In this document: piece by piece, positions 8,567-16,565 of the stretch
Numbering within the stretch: position 1 is the stretch's first letter
Layout of the letters: every line of letters begins with the position of its first letter
Assembly: GCA_013203955.1 (NCBI GenBank)
Contig: JABMOY010000239.1
Coordinates: forward strand, 1-37,926
Direction of reading: 5' to 3'
DNA: 37,926 nt
DNA from: Rhodospirillales bacterium
GTDB lineage: Bacteria > Pseudomonadota > Alphaproteobacteria > Rhodospirillales > Casp-alpha2
Program-made: the position numbers and the translations under genes
Notes under the pieces: model-generated
Told to the model about the DNA's origin: nothing
The model's database searches: none
What the model saw: the letters and a program-made list of their open reading frames with translations, nothing else

Positions 8567-8935
8567 GTGGCCACCCGAAAAAAGAAAAAAGCGGAAAAAT
8601 TCGGCGCCGGCGCCGAGACGCTGGCGGTATGGGGCCTGCGGCTCAAGGGATACCGGATTATCGCCCGCCGGTTCCGGGTTAAGGTCGGCGAAATCGACAT
8701 CATCGCCCGGCGCGGCAACGTTTTGGCCTTCATCGAGGTCAAGGCCCGCCAAGACATCGACGCGGCGGCGGCGTCCATCGGCCCCCGCCAAATCACCCGC
8801 ATTACCCGCGCAGCAGGAGCCTTCCTACAGGCCCGGCCCGATTTAGGCGGATTGGACCAGCGTTTCGACGCCGTGCTGGTCGCCCCATGGCGGTGGCCCG
8901 TTCATGTTATCGACACGTGGCGTCTGGAACTTTAA
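8567..8935 (+). CDS. yraN: UPF0102 family endonuclease-like protein YraN
   Basis: Small protein with a restriction-endonuclease-like fold; its cellular role is not established. The 122 residues include the family core: AWGLRLKGYRIIARRFR-like region, then GEIDIIARRG and FIEVKAR, which contain the E...D...ExK nuclease-type residues. It starts with GTG at 8567, immediately after the rsmI TAA, so it is almost certainly co-translated with rsmI. The rsmI-yraN pairing is very widely conserved. Confidence 0.92.
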   Translation: MATRKKKKAEKFGAGAETLAVWGLRLKGYRIIARRFRVKVGEIDIIARRGNVLAFIEVKARQDIDAAAASIGPRQITRITRAAGAFLQARPDLGGLDQRFDAVLVAPWRWPVHVIDTWRLEL

Positions 8936-8982
8936 AATAGCGATTCGCCGGGAAATCCCCCTCTCCAACGAGGCTGAACCGC

Positions 8983-9588
8983 ATGTTCTTTTCATTTCGA
9001 GATTTTAATCTTCGCCGCTTGGCCGCCGTTGCCGCCCTACTCGGCCTAGCTGGTTTAAGCCTTGGCGGCTGCGTCGGCGCCGTCGTCGGTGGCGGCGCCG
9101 CCGTCGGCACGGCCGCCTATCAGGAACGGGGCGTGCGGGGTGTCGCCCGCGATATCGCCACGGCGACGCGGATCAGGACGGCGCTGATCAACGCCGGCGA
9201 ACAGTATATCACCGGCGTCGGCATCGAGGTCTACGAGGCCCGCGTGCTGTTGACCGGGATGATCGCCGATGAGGGGATGCGGGCCGAGGTCGTCCGGCTG
9301 GTGTGGGCGACCGAAGGCGTCAAGGACGTGCTCAATGAAATCATGATCGGGGCATCGAGTCTCCGCGATTTCGCCAAGGACGCCTGGGTGACGACGCAGC
9401 TTAAATCGAAGATCACTTTTGATCGGGATATTCTGGCCATCAATTATTCCATCGAAACGGTCGACGGCATCGTCTACCTGATCGGCATTGCCCAAAACCA
9501 AGCCGAAGTCGACCGCATCATCGCCCATGCTCAGGGTATCAACTACGTCCGCAAGATCATCAACCACGTCAGGGTTAAAAAGGGCTAA
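8983..9588 (+). CDS. Two-BON-domain lipoprotein (DolP/OsmY-like)
   Basis: Predicted outer-membrane lipoprotein of 201 residues. The signal peptide ends in the lipobox LGGC (Cys30), followed by a Gly-rich stretch (VVGGGAAVGTAAYQERG). Two BON domains follow, about residues 55-120 (GIEVYEARVLLTGMI) and 125-198 (DGIVYLIGIAQNQAEVDRI). In E. coli DolP (YraP) has this architecture and sits downstream of yraN, so orthology is likely. DolP supports outer-membrane integrity. A GAGG ribosome site precedes ATG 8983. Confidence 0.9.
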   Translation: MFFSFRDFNLRRLAAVAALLGLAGLSLGGCVGAVVGGGAAVGTAAYQERGVRGVARDIATATRIRTALINAGEQYITGVGIEVYEARVLLTGMIADEGMRAEVVRLVWATEGVKDVLNEIMIGASSLRDFAKDAWVTTQLKSKITFDRDILAINYSIETVDGIVYLIGIAQNQAEVDRIIAHAQGINYVRKIINHVRVKKG

Positions 9589-9592
9589 GGGC

Positions 9593-10444
9593 TTGAGACT
9601 GCCCCACGACATCCGCGCGCGGCTGGCCGCCATCGGCGGAAGTAATGATGGCGATATCGACCTTGGCCTTGCCGCCCTGGTCCTCGCCGCCATTGATCGG
9701 CCCGGCGTTTCGCACGGCCGCTACCTGAGACACCTCGAACAATTGGCCGAAGATGTCCGCGCTTATGTGGGGGGGGCCGGGGGAGACGCGCCGCCAGCCC
9801 TTGACCTTAGGATCGAGGCGCTGGTTCAGGTTATCGCCAGGCGCTTCGGCTATGGCGGCACGGAAGAAACTTTCGACGACCTGGATGCCGCCAATTTGAT
9901 GCGGGTGATCGACGGACGCACAGGTCTGCCCGTGGCGCTCGGCATTTTGTTCATCCAGACCGCCCGGGCGCTGGGCTGGCCGATATCGGGACTCGATTTT
10001 CCGGGCCGTTTCCTGGTCCGCCTGGAAGTCGGCAATGAGCGCCGGGTGATCGACCCGTTCGCCGGCGGGCGCATCATCGAGACCCAAGACATGCGCGACA
10101 TGTTCAAGGCCGTCGCCGGCAACCATGTCGAGCTGGAACCCAAACATTACCGGGCGATGGGCAACCGCGACATTCTTTTGCGCCTGCAAAACAACATCAA
10201 GGCCCGGCTGCTGCGCGCCAGCCGCTTCGACGACGTTATCGAGGTGCTGGAAGCGATGGTTCTATTCGCGCCGGACCATGCTGAATTGTGGCACGAGTTG
10301 GGGATGCTTAACGCCCGGCTCGACCACGTCGTCGCCGCTATCGAGGCGCTGGAACAACACCTGCGCCTGAGCCCGGGGATGGGGGCGGATGTGCGTTACA
10401 ATACGTCTCGGCTGTTGCAGGAACTGCGCCAGCGGCTAAATTAA
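9593..10444 (+). CDS. SirB1-like transglutaminase-fold/TPR protein
   Basis: The 283-residue product resembles the SirB1/YchA family: a transglutaminase-like domain followed by TPR-like helices. Signature segments are LMRVIDGRTGLPVALGILFI, GLDFPGRFLVRL and VIDPFAGGRI, with C-terminal repeats ALEAMVLFAPDHAELWHELG. The ordinary catalytic Cys of active transglutaminases is not evident, so enzymatic activity is doubtful. No ATG exists near the expected N-terminus. TTG at 9593, preceded by AAAGGG about 9 nt upstream, gives the normal length. It starts 4 bp after the BON gene stop. Confidence 0.82.
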   Translation: MRLPHDIRARLAAIGGSNDGDIDLGLAALVLAAIDRPGVSHGRYLRHLEQLAEDVRAYVGGAGGDAPPALDLRIEALVQVIARRFGYGGTEETFDDLDAANLMRVIDGRTGLPVALGILFIQTARALGWPISGLDFPGRFLVRLEVGNERRVIDPFAGGRIIETQDMRDMFKAVAGNHVELEPKHYRAMGNRDILLRLQNNIKARLLRASRFDDVIEVLEAMVLFAPDHAELWHELGMLNARLDHVVAAIEALEQHLRLSPGMGADVRYNTSRLLQELRQRLN

Positions 10445-10488
10445 GCCCAGGATTAAATTTGTCCCGGCAGCCTTAAAGGAACAAAGCC

Positions 10489-11430
10489 ATGGCGTTGAAA
10501 GTCGCCATTCAAATGGATCACATTTCCGCCGTCGACATCGATGGCGACAGCACCTTTGTGCTGGCCCTGGAAGCGCAGAAACGCGGCCACGCGTTGTTCC
10601 ATTATTTGCCGGGACAGTTATCGTTCATCGACGGTCGGGTGTTGGCCAGCGCCGAGCCGTTTGAGGTGCGGCGCGAGACGGGCAATCATTTCACGCTCGG
10701 CGCGCCCGAGACCATCGACTTGGCCGATATGGACATCGTCCTGTTGCGCCAAGACCCCCCCTTCGACATGTCCTACATCACGACCACGCACCTGTTGGAA
10801 CACGTCCACCCCGGAACGCTCGTCGTCAACAACCCGGCCGAGGTCAGGAACGCCCCGGAAAAGCTTTTCGTCGCCCGTTTCCCGGACCTGATGCCGCCGA
10901 CGCTGATTACCGGCGATCGCGAGCGCATCATCGCCTTTCGGAAAGAGCACGCCGACATCATCTTGAAGCCGCTTTACGGCAACGGCGGCGCCGGCGTCTT
11001 TCACGTGACGCCCGAGGATGAAAACCTGAGTGCGCTCTTGGAGATGTTCACCGAAATGTACCGCGAGCCGATCATCGCCCAGGCCTACCTGCCGGAAGTC
11101 CGCAAAGGCGACAAACGCATTATCCTCATCGACGGCGAGCCGGCGGGCGCCATCAACCGGGTGCCCGAAAAGGGCGAAGCCCGGGCCAACATGCACGCCG
11201 GCGCCAGGCCGCTTAAGGCGGAGCTGAATAAACGCGAAAGGGAAATCTGCGCCGCCATCGGGCCGGACCTGAAAGCCCGCGGGCTTATTTTCGTCGGCAT
11301 CGACGTCATCGGCGACTACCTGACCGAAATCAACGTCACCTCACCGACCGGACTGCAGGAGATCAACCGCTTCGATGATGTGTGCCTGGAAGCCGATATC
11401 TGGGACGCGATTGAGGCGAAGGTTAAATAA
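10489..11430 (+). CDS. gshB: Glutathione synthetase
   Basis: ATP-grasp ligase that joins gamma-glutamylcysteine and glycine to make glutathione. The 313 residues match the bacterial family throughout: N-terminal [32 protein letters not shown], the ATP-binding loop [11 protein letters not shown] (160-170), and the metal/substrate site [13 protein letters not shown] near residue 283. An AAAGGAAC ribosome site precedes ATG 10489. It lies 44 bp after the SirB1-like gene; both may be one unit. gshA is not in the window. Confidence 0.97.
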   Translation: MALKVAIQMDHISAVDIDGDSTFVLALEAQKRGHALFHYLPGQLSFIDGRVLASAEPFEVRRETGNHFTLGAPETIDLADMDIVLLRQDPPFDMSYITTTHLLEHVHPGTLVVNNPAEVRNAPEKLFVARFPDLMPPTLITGDRERIIAFRKEHADIILKPLYGNGGAGVFHVTPEDENLSALLEMFTEMYREPIIAQAYLPEVRKGDKRIILIDGEPAGAINRVPEKGEARANMHAGARPLKAELNKREREICAAIGPDLKARGLIFVGIDVIGDYLTEINVTSPTGLQEINRFDDVCLEADIWDAIEAKVK

Positions 11431-11510
11431 ACTTGATAATTTAACACTGGCGTTCCCTTTTCGTTCCATGTACACTCGGGACTCGAAATTATAAGGAAGC
11501 ACGCCATCCC

Positions 11511-13079
11511 ATGGTTGCCAGGGTTTCTACCGTCGCCTTTCAAGGCATCGAGGTTTCGGACGTCGATGTGCAGGTGCAGACGTCGTCGGGGCTGCCGACG
11601 TTTACCATCGTCGGGCTGCCGGACAAGGCGGTCGCCGAAAGCCGGGAGCGGGTGCGCGCCGCCCTGCACGCCATGGGGCTGGCGCTGCCGACCAAGCGTA
11701 TCACCGTCAATCTGGCGCCGGCGGACCTGCTGAAAGAAGGCTCGCACTTCGACCTGCCGATTGCCCTAGGCCTGCTGGCGGCGATGGAGGTTCTGCCGGG
11801 TGACGAGATATCGCGCTACACGGCGCTCGGCGAGCTGGCGCTCGACGGCGCCCTGACCGGGGTCGCGGGTGTGCTGCCGGCGGCCATTCACGCCGGTGCC
11901 ACCGAACGCGGGCTGATTTGTCCGGGCTCACAAGGTGCGGAAGCGGCGTGGGCCGGCGGCGTCGAGATCTTGGCGCCGATGAACCTGTTGGCGCTGATCA
12001 ATCATTTCAAGGGAACGCAGGTGTTGAGCCCGCCCGAGGCACGGTTCGATAACGCGGCCCCCGATTACCCCGACATGGCCGACATCAAGGGTCAGGAAAC
12101 CGCCAAACGCGCCGTCGAGATCGCAGCCGCCGGCGGCCATAACTTGTTGATGATCGGCCCGCCCGGTTCCGGCAAGTCGATGCTGGCGGCCCGGCTGCCA
12201 GGGCTGTTGCCGCCGTTGGACGCGGCGGAAGTCTTGGAAATCAGCATGATCCGCAGCCTCGCCGGTAAACTTAACGAGGGCGGGCTGAGCCGCGAGAGGC
12301 CGTTTCGCGATCCCCATCATTCGGCCTCGGCCCCGGCCATGGTCGGCGGCGGGCAACGCGCCAAGCCGGGCGAGGTGTCGCTGGCGCATCTCGGCGTGCT
12401 GTTCCTGGACGAGCTGCCGGAATTCCAGCGCGGCGTCCTGGAAGCCCTTCGCCAACCGCTGGAAACCGGGCGCACCACGGTGGCCCGGGCCAACGCGCAT
12501 GTCACCTATCCGTCGCGCATCCAACTTGTCGCCGCCATGAACCCGTGCCGCTGCGGCTATCTGGACAACCCGGCCGAAGCCTGTTCGCGCGCCCCGCATT
12601 GTGCGCGCGACTACCAGGCCAAGATTTCAGGCCCGCTGTTCGACCGCATCGACATTCACGTCGATGTCCCCGCCGTCAGCCCCATCGACCTCGACCTGCC
12701 GCCGCCACGGGAAAATTCCGCCGACATCGCGGCCCGCATCGCCAAGGCGCGGGCCACGCAACGCGACCGCTTCCAAAGACTCGGCGCCGACGCAAGCGTG
12801 CGCACCAACGCCGACACCGAAGGCAAGCTTTTGGACGAAATCGCCCGGCCCGGCGACGACGGACGCCGGCTTTTGGTCGAGGCCTCCGAACGTATGGGCC
12901 TGACCGCGCGCGGCTATCACCGGGTTTTGAAGGTGGCGCGCACACTCGCCGACCTCGACGGGGCCGAGCCCGATGATCGCGCCATAGGGCGCATCCACAT
13001 CGCCGAGGCGTTGTCTTACCGTCGCGTCCAGCCGGGCCGCAACGTCGTTATGTTGGCGAACAAACAAGCCCGCGCCTAA
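11511..13079 (+). CDS. comM: YifB/ComM family AAA+ ATPase (Mg-chelatase-like helicase)
   Basis: Hexameric AAA+ motor; the Vibrio homolog ComM promotes branch migration during integration of transformed DNA. The 522-residue product has an N-terminal LonC-like domain (about 1-170, with GLPTFTIVGLPDKAVAESRER). It then has Walker A GPPGSGKS (216-223), Walker B VLFLDELPEF and a four-Cys insert beginning CRCGYLDNP. GYHRVLKVARTLADL near the C-terminus is also typical. The AAGGA upstream of ATG 11511 is further away than normal (about 14 nt). No other competence gene is seen here. Confidence 0.95.
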   Translation: MVARVSTVAFQGIEVSDVDVQVQTSSGLPTFTIVGLPDKAVAESRERVRAALHAMGLALPTKRITVNLAPADLLKEGSHFDLPIALGLLAAMEVLPGDEISRYTALGELALDGALTGVAGVLPAAIHAGATERGLICPGSQGAEAAWAGGVEILAPMNLLALINHFKGTQVLSPPEARFDNAAPDYPDMADIKGQETAKRAVEIAAAGGHNLLMIGPPGSGKSMLAARLPGLLPPLDAAEVLEISMIRSLAGKLNEGGLSRERPFRDPHHSASAPAMVGGGQRAKPGEVSLAHLGVLFLDELPEFQRGVLEALRQPLETGRTTVARANAHVTYPSRIQLVAAMNPCRCGYLDNPAEACSRAPHCARDYQAKISGPLFDRIDIHVDVPAVSPIDLDLPPPRENSADIAARIAKARATQRDRFQRLGADASVRTNADTEGKLLDEIARPGDDGRRLLVEASERMGLTARGYHRVLKVARTLADLDGAEPDDRAIGRIHIAEALSYRRVQPGRNVVMLANKQARA

Positions 13080-13117
13080 GTTTTTACAGGAAGGGCCTTA
13101 CGTTGGTATCCCCGGCC

Positions 13118-13579
13118 TCAAATGAGCCGATGGTGCTGGCGGCGCCGTCCGAAGAGGCTACCGGCCTTGATGAATTGGCGGTCATGGTCGATCAACGAGA
13201 CAATCCGCGAATAGACGTGGTTCGCGGAAACGGGCTTGGTTAGGTACTCCGTTATTCCCATGTTCCGCCCCATATCCCGCGCCCTGTAAACGTCACGCAA
13301 CGCCGTGTTGTCCGTGCAAATAATCACCGGAACGAACGGGTTGGGGCTTTCGGGGTCCGTGCGAAGCCGCTTTAGGAAGGCCATGCTGTCGGGATCGGGG
13401 GACCCCTCAACCATGACAAGATCGATCGGTACGGCCTTAACCCTGTCGAGGGCAACCTCGGGGTCCGCCGTGCTCAGCAACGTCGGCACGCCGAATGTGC
13501 AGAACACATCCATCAATACGTTGCAAAGCAACGTATTCTTCTCCAGAACCAGAAAGCTGTAGGTCGACAAATTTAACAT
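13118..13579 (-). CDS. Receiver-domain protein with Asp-to-Glu at the phospho site (paralog 1)
   Basis: Stand-alone CheY-like protein of 153 residues with no output domain. It is clearly a duplicate of the gene at 14597-15091; long stretches are the same (RTDPESPNPFVPVIICT, EYLTKPVSANH). The acidic pocket is altered. The residue aligned with the phospho-accepting Asp60 of the paralog is Glu58 (IDLVMVEG instead of VDIVISDW). A three-residue insertion (RNMGI versus MT, seen as repeated MG) follows the ARDMG segment. The conserved Lys of TKP is kept. The C-terminus is shorter than the paralog. It probably cannot be phosphorylated normally and may act as a constitutive or decoy form. Confidence 0.88.
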   Translation of the reverse strand: MLNLSTYSFLVLEKNTLLCNVLMDVFCTFGVPTLLSTADPEVALDRVKAVPIDLVMVEGSPDPDSMAFLKRLRTDPESPNPFVPVIICTDNTALRDVYRARDMGRNMGITEYLTKPVSANHVYSRIVSLIDHDRQFIKAGSLFGRRRQHHRLI

Positions 13580-13686
13580 TTTTATAACTGCCGCGTCCCC
13601 ACCACAAAATGGGCGGGAAACCGCTAAGCAGCCTCATGAGCGGGTACGATTGTATGACTTTCGGGAATTTGGCGCTGTATCAGATG

Positions 13687-14445
13687 TTACACTTGCGTCG
13701 TTTTTACCTGAAAAGCGGCTTCTTTCAGTTTTCCGTGGTCCCGGATGTAGAGCACCTTGCCCTCGCGCTCCACGACCTGGTCTTTGGCAAGCCGGCTGAA
13801 AATCCGGGCCACCGTCTGGCGGGTGACGCCGATGGTATGCGCCATCTCTACATGGCTCGGGGCCGGATACACCCGGAAGCGATCCATGCTGCCCGGATCA
13901 GGCTCCAGGTAGCGCAGCAATTCCAGGCAAACGCGCTGTTCCGCATCCATCAGGCTCAGGGCCTCGATGCGCTCATCGGTGCTGCGAATGATCCCCGCCA
14001 ACCGCCGGAGCAGGATCGAAGCCGGGCGTTCGTACTTGGTGACGAGTTGCATGAATTTCTCGCCCGGCAACGTTCCGACGGTACACGGTGTTCTCGCAAT
14101 GACTGTTGCCGAGCGCGGCTTGCCGTCGATGGCCGTCAACTCCCCGAACAAGTCGCCGGGCCCCAGAGACGCATAGGCAACGACACGGCCCATATCGGAA
14201 TAGTTGATGACCTGGGCTGAGCCCGTGAAGAGGAAAAACACCTCGTCCCGAGTGTCGCCGCGCGAAACGATTTCCGATCCGGCGCCATAGGGCCGCCGTG
14301 TAATTTCGCTTGAAGTTTTTATTCTGACGTTTTTTGGCAACCCCGCAATTAACGGGATTGTATTGAACGTATCCAACGCCAAAACCTTATCGTCACCACT
14401 GCTTGGCGGCTTTAACCGGCGCTTGCCCCCCTCCGAATCGGTCAT
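13687..14445 (-). CDS. Crp/Fnr family transcription regulator
   Basis: The 252-residue protein has a cyclic-nucleotide-binding domain (about 30-145) with a near-canonical phosphate-binding cassette GDLFGELTAIDGKPRSATV (FGEL 100-103, RSATV 111-115). A long dimer helix follows. The C-terminal winged helix has HVEMAHTIGVTRQTVARIF as its recognition helix-turn-helix. The cassette Arg and Glu suggest cyclic nucleotide binding (Crp-like). There is no N-terminal Cys cluster, so it is not an oxygen-sensing Fnr. It lies between the two duplicated receiver genes on the same strand. A perfect inverted repeat lies 53-73 bp upstream. Confidence 0.92.
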   Translation of the reverse strand: MTDSEGGKRRLKPPSSGDDKVLALDTFNTIPLIAGLPKNVRIKTSSEITRRPYGAGSEIVSRGDTRDEVFFLFTGSAQVINYSDMGRVVAYASLGPGDLFGELTAIDGKPRSATVIARTPCTVGTLPGEKFMQLVTKYERPASILLRRLAGIIRSTDERIEALSLMDAEQRVCLELLRYLEPDPGSMDRFRVYPAPSHVEMAHTIGVTRQTVARIFSRLAKDQVVEREGKVLYIRDHGKLKEAAFQVKTTQV

Positions 14446-14498
14446 TTCTGTGTCATTCGGTAAATGTGCTCCCGGTGTCCTACCAAGATAACGCGGCG

Positions 14499-14518
14499 TA
14501 TTCGTTGATTAGCGAATA
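14499..14518. promoter_or_regulatory. Inverted repeat upstream of the crp-like gene, possible operator
   Basis: TATTCG, 8 bp, CGAATA forms a perfect dyad of 20 bp in the gap between the second receiver gene and the crp-like gene. It also contains a TTGAT half site. Spacing suits a dimeric helix-turn-helix protein. Autoregulation by the adjacent Crp-family protein is a guess. Confidence 0.35.
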
Positions 14519-14596
14519 ATAAGGATACGTGGAAAACAAAGAAATGCGATCCATTCCTAGGCAAACCGCCGCCGGATGGGTCCGGTTCCGCGTCGG

Positions 14597-15091
14597 TCAG
14601 GCACTGAAAGCCCGGCGCCGCTCCTTTCCCTCGGAGGGGTCTCCGACATGCCGCCGACGGTCCGGTCCGAAGAAGTCACCGACTTTGATGAATTGGCGGT
14701 CGTGTTCGATCAACGAGACGATCCGCGAATAGATGTGGTTCGCGGAAACGGGCTTGGTCAGGTACTCCGTCATGCCCATGTCCCGCGCCTCGCAAACGTC
14801 ACGCATTTCCGATTTAGCCGTGCAGATAATCACCGGAACGAACGGGTTGGGGCTTTCCGGGTCCGTGCGAAGCCGCCTTAGGAATGCCATGCCGTCGAGA
14901 TCGAGCGACCAATCGCTTATAACGATGTCGACAGGGGCGGCCTTGAACAGATCGAAGGCAACCTCGGGATCCGCCGTGCTCTGCACCGACGCGACGCCGA
15001 GTGAGTCAAAAACATCGATCAACAAATTGCGCACGAGAAAACTGCTCTCAAGCAGTAAAATGCTGAGTTTTGACAAGTCATACGGACTCAT
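14597..15091 (-). CDS. Stand-alone response regulator receiver protein (paralog 2)
   Basis: CheY-like single-domain protein of 164 residues. The phospho-acceptor is Asp60 in VDIVISDW; the switch Thr is in VIICTA and the conserved Lys in YLTKPVS. The usual N-terminal Asp pair is replaced by Glu-Ser (LLLESSFLVR). ATG 15091 is chosen because the domain begins directly after it; the frame continues upstream with non-domain sequence. The C-terminal 30 residues are basic and unstructured-looking (RRRHVGDPSEGKERRR). It is a duplicate of the 13118-13579 gene. Confidence 0.88.
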   Translation of the reverse strand: MSPYDLSKLSILLLESSFLVRNLLIDVFDSLGVASVQSTADPEVAFDLFKAAPVDIVISDWSLDLDGMAFLRRLRTDPESPNPFVPVIICTAKSEMRDVCEARDMGMTEYLTKPVSANHIYSRIVSLIEHDRQFIKVGDFFGPDRRRHVGDPSEGKERRRAFSA

Positions 15092-15305
15092 AAACCAGCC
15101 CCCGCTTTCACGGATGTTAACTGGCAGTCCCTCAACAGCACATGTTAACCAGGAAAGGATACTACTTTGAGTACGCCAAGGATATTGGAATTTCGTCCTA
15201 CACAACTTGGGTTTGCCAGGCTTGGCGGGGTGGGCCCTTACATGGCCCGCCGGAACCTGCTAACAGGGTTAAGGGGTTAGCCCGGGGATTAACAAGGAGG
15301 GTGGC

Positions 15306-16565
15306 ATGGCCTTTCAAGGCGTGCTCGGCCTAATCGTCTTTTTGGCGGCGGCCTTGGTCATGGGGGAGAGGGGAAGCGAGGTCGCGCTTTCCCGCAAGCT
15401 CAAGATCGCCGCCGCCGGGCTCGCCGTGCAAATTGCGCTCGCTCTCGTTTTACTTAAATTTCCGCCCGTCCAACACGCCTTCATCTGGCTCAACGGCGCC
15501 GTCGGCGCGTTGCAGGCGGCGTCTGAAGCCGGCACCGGTTTCGTCTTCGGGTATCTGGGCGGCGGGCCGCTGCCGTTCGAGGAAAGCCAGCCCGGCGCCA
15601 GCTTCATCCTGGCCTTCCGCGCCCTGCCGTTGATTTTAGTGATGAGCGCGCTGTCGGCGCTGCTGTTTCATTGGCGGGTGCTGCCGGTAATCGTCAGGGG
15701 CTTCTCGAAAGTGCTGGAAAAAAGTTTACGCATCGGCGGCGCCGTCGGAGTCGCCACCGCGGCCAACGTTTTCGTCGGCATGGTCGAGGCGCCTTTGCTG
15801 ATCCGCCCCTTCGTCGCCAAATTAACCCGGTCCGAATTGTTCGTGGTCATGACCTGCGGCATGGCGACCATCGCCGGCACCATGATGGTGATTTACGCCA
15901 CCGTGCTGGGCCCGGTGGTGCCGGACGCGTTGGGGCATCTGTTGACGGCATCGATGATGAACGTGCCCGCCGCCATTACCGTGGCGCTGTTGATGGTCCC
16001 GGACGAAGGGCCGCCGACGCCGGGCACCCTCGACTTAGGCCAGGGCGAAGAGCCCCACGGCGCTATGGACGCGGTGGTGCGCGGCACGCTCGACGGCGTC
16101 GGGCTATTGATTAATGTCATCGCCATGCTGGTCGTGCTGGTCGCCCTGGTGCATCTGGTCAACCAAATTATGGGGCTGTTGCCGGACGCCGGGGGTGCGG
16201 CGCTGACGATGCAAAGGGTTCTCGGCTGGGCGCTTTCTCCGGTGGCCTGGCTGATGGGTCTGCCATGGGCGGAGGCCGGGACCGGCGGGGCGCTGTTGGG
16301 CACCAAGATCGTCTTGAACGAATTCATCGCCTATCTGGACATGGCGGCGCTGCCCAAGGGCGCGCTGGGCGAGGGCAGTCGGTTGATCATGGCTTATGCC
16401 ATGTGCGGGTTCGCCAATCTAGGAAGCTTGGGCATCATGATCGGCGGGCTCGCCACCATCGCCCCGGAACGCCGGGCCGAGGTCGTGGCGCTGGGGCCGA
16501 AGTCCATCATCGCGGCGACATTGGCCACCTACATGACCGGCGCCGTCGTCGGGCTGTTGCTTTAA
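15306..16565 (+). CDS. Concentrative nucleoside transporter (CNT/NupC family)
   Basis: Inner-membrane symporter for nucleosides, 419 residues, with about ten hydrophobic segments. Family markers are NVFVGMVEAPLLIRPF (substrate-site helix with the conserved Glu), MATIAGTMMVIYA, and near the C-terminus GTKIVLNEFIAYLDM followed by YAMCGFANLGSLGIMIGGL. A strong AAGGAGGG ribosome site precedes ATG 15306. Substrate and ion specificity cannot be read from the sequence. It stands alone and converges on the RTX gene, with stop codons overlapping by 4 nt. Confidence 0.93.
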   Translation: MAFQGVLGLIVFLAAALVMGERGSEVALSRKLKIAAAGLAVQIALALVLLKFPPVQHAFIWLNGAVGALQAASEAGTGFVFGYLGGGPLPFEESQPGASFILAFRALPLILVMSALSALLFHWRVLPVIVRGFSKVLEKSLRIGGAVGVATAANVFVGMVEAPLLIRPFVAKLTRSELFVVMTCGMATIAGTMMVIYATVLGPVVPDALGHLLTASMMNVPAAITVALLMVPDEGPPTPGTLDLGQGEEPHGAMDAVVRGTLDGVGLLINVIAMLVVLVALVHLVNQIMGLLPDAGGAALTMQRVLGWALSPVAWLMGLPWAEAGTGGALLGTKIVLNEFIAYLDMAALPKGALGEGSRLIMAYAMCGFANLGSLGIMIGGLATIAPERRAEVVALGPKSIIAATLATYMTGAVVGLLL

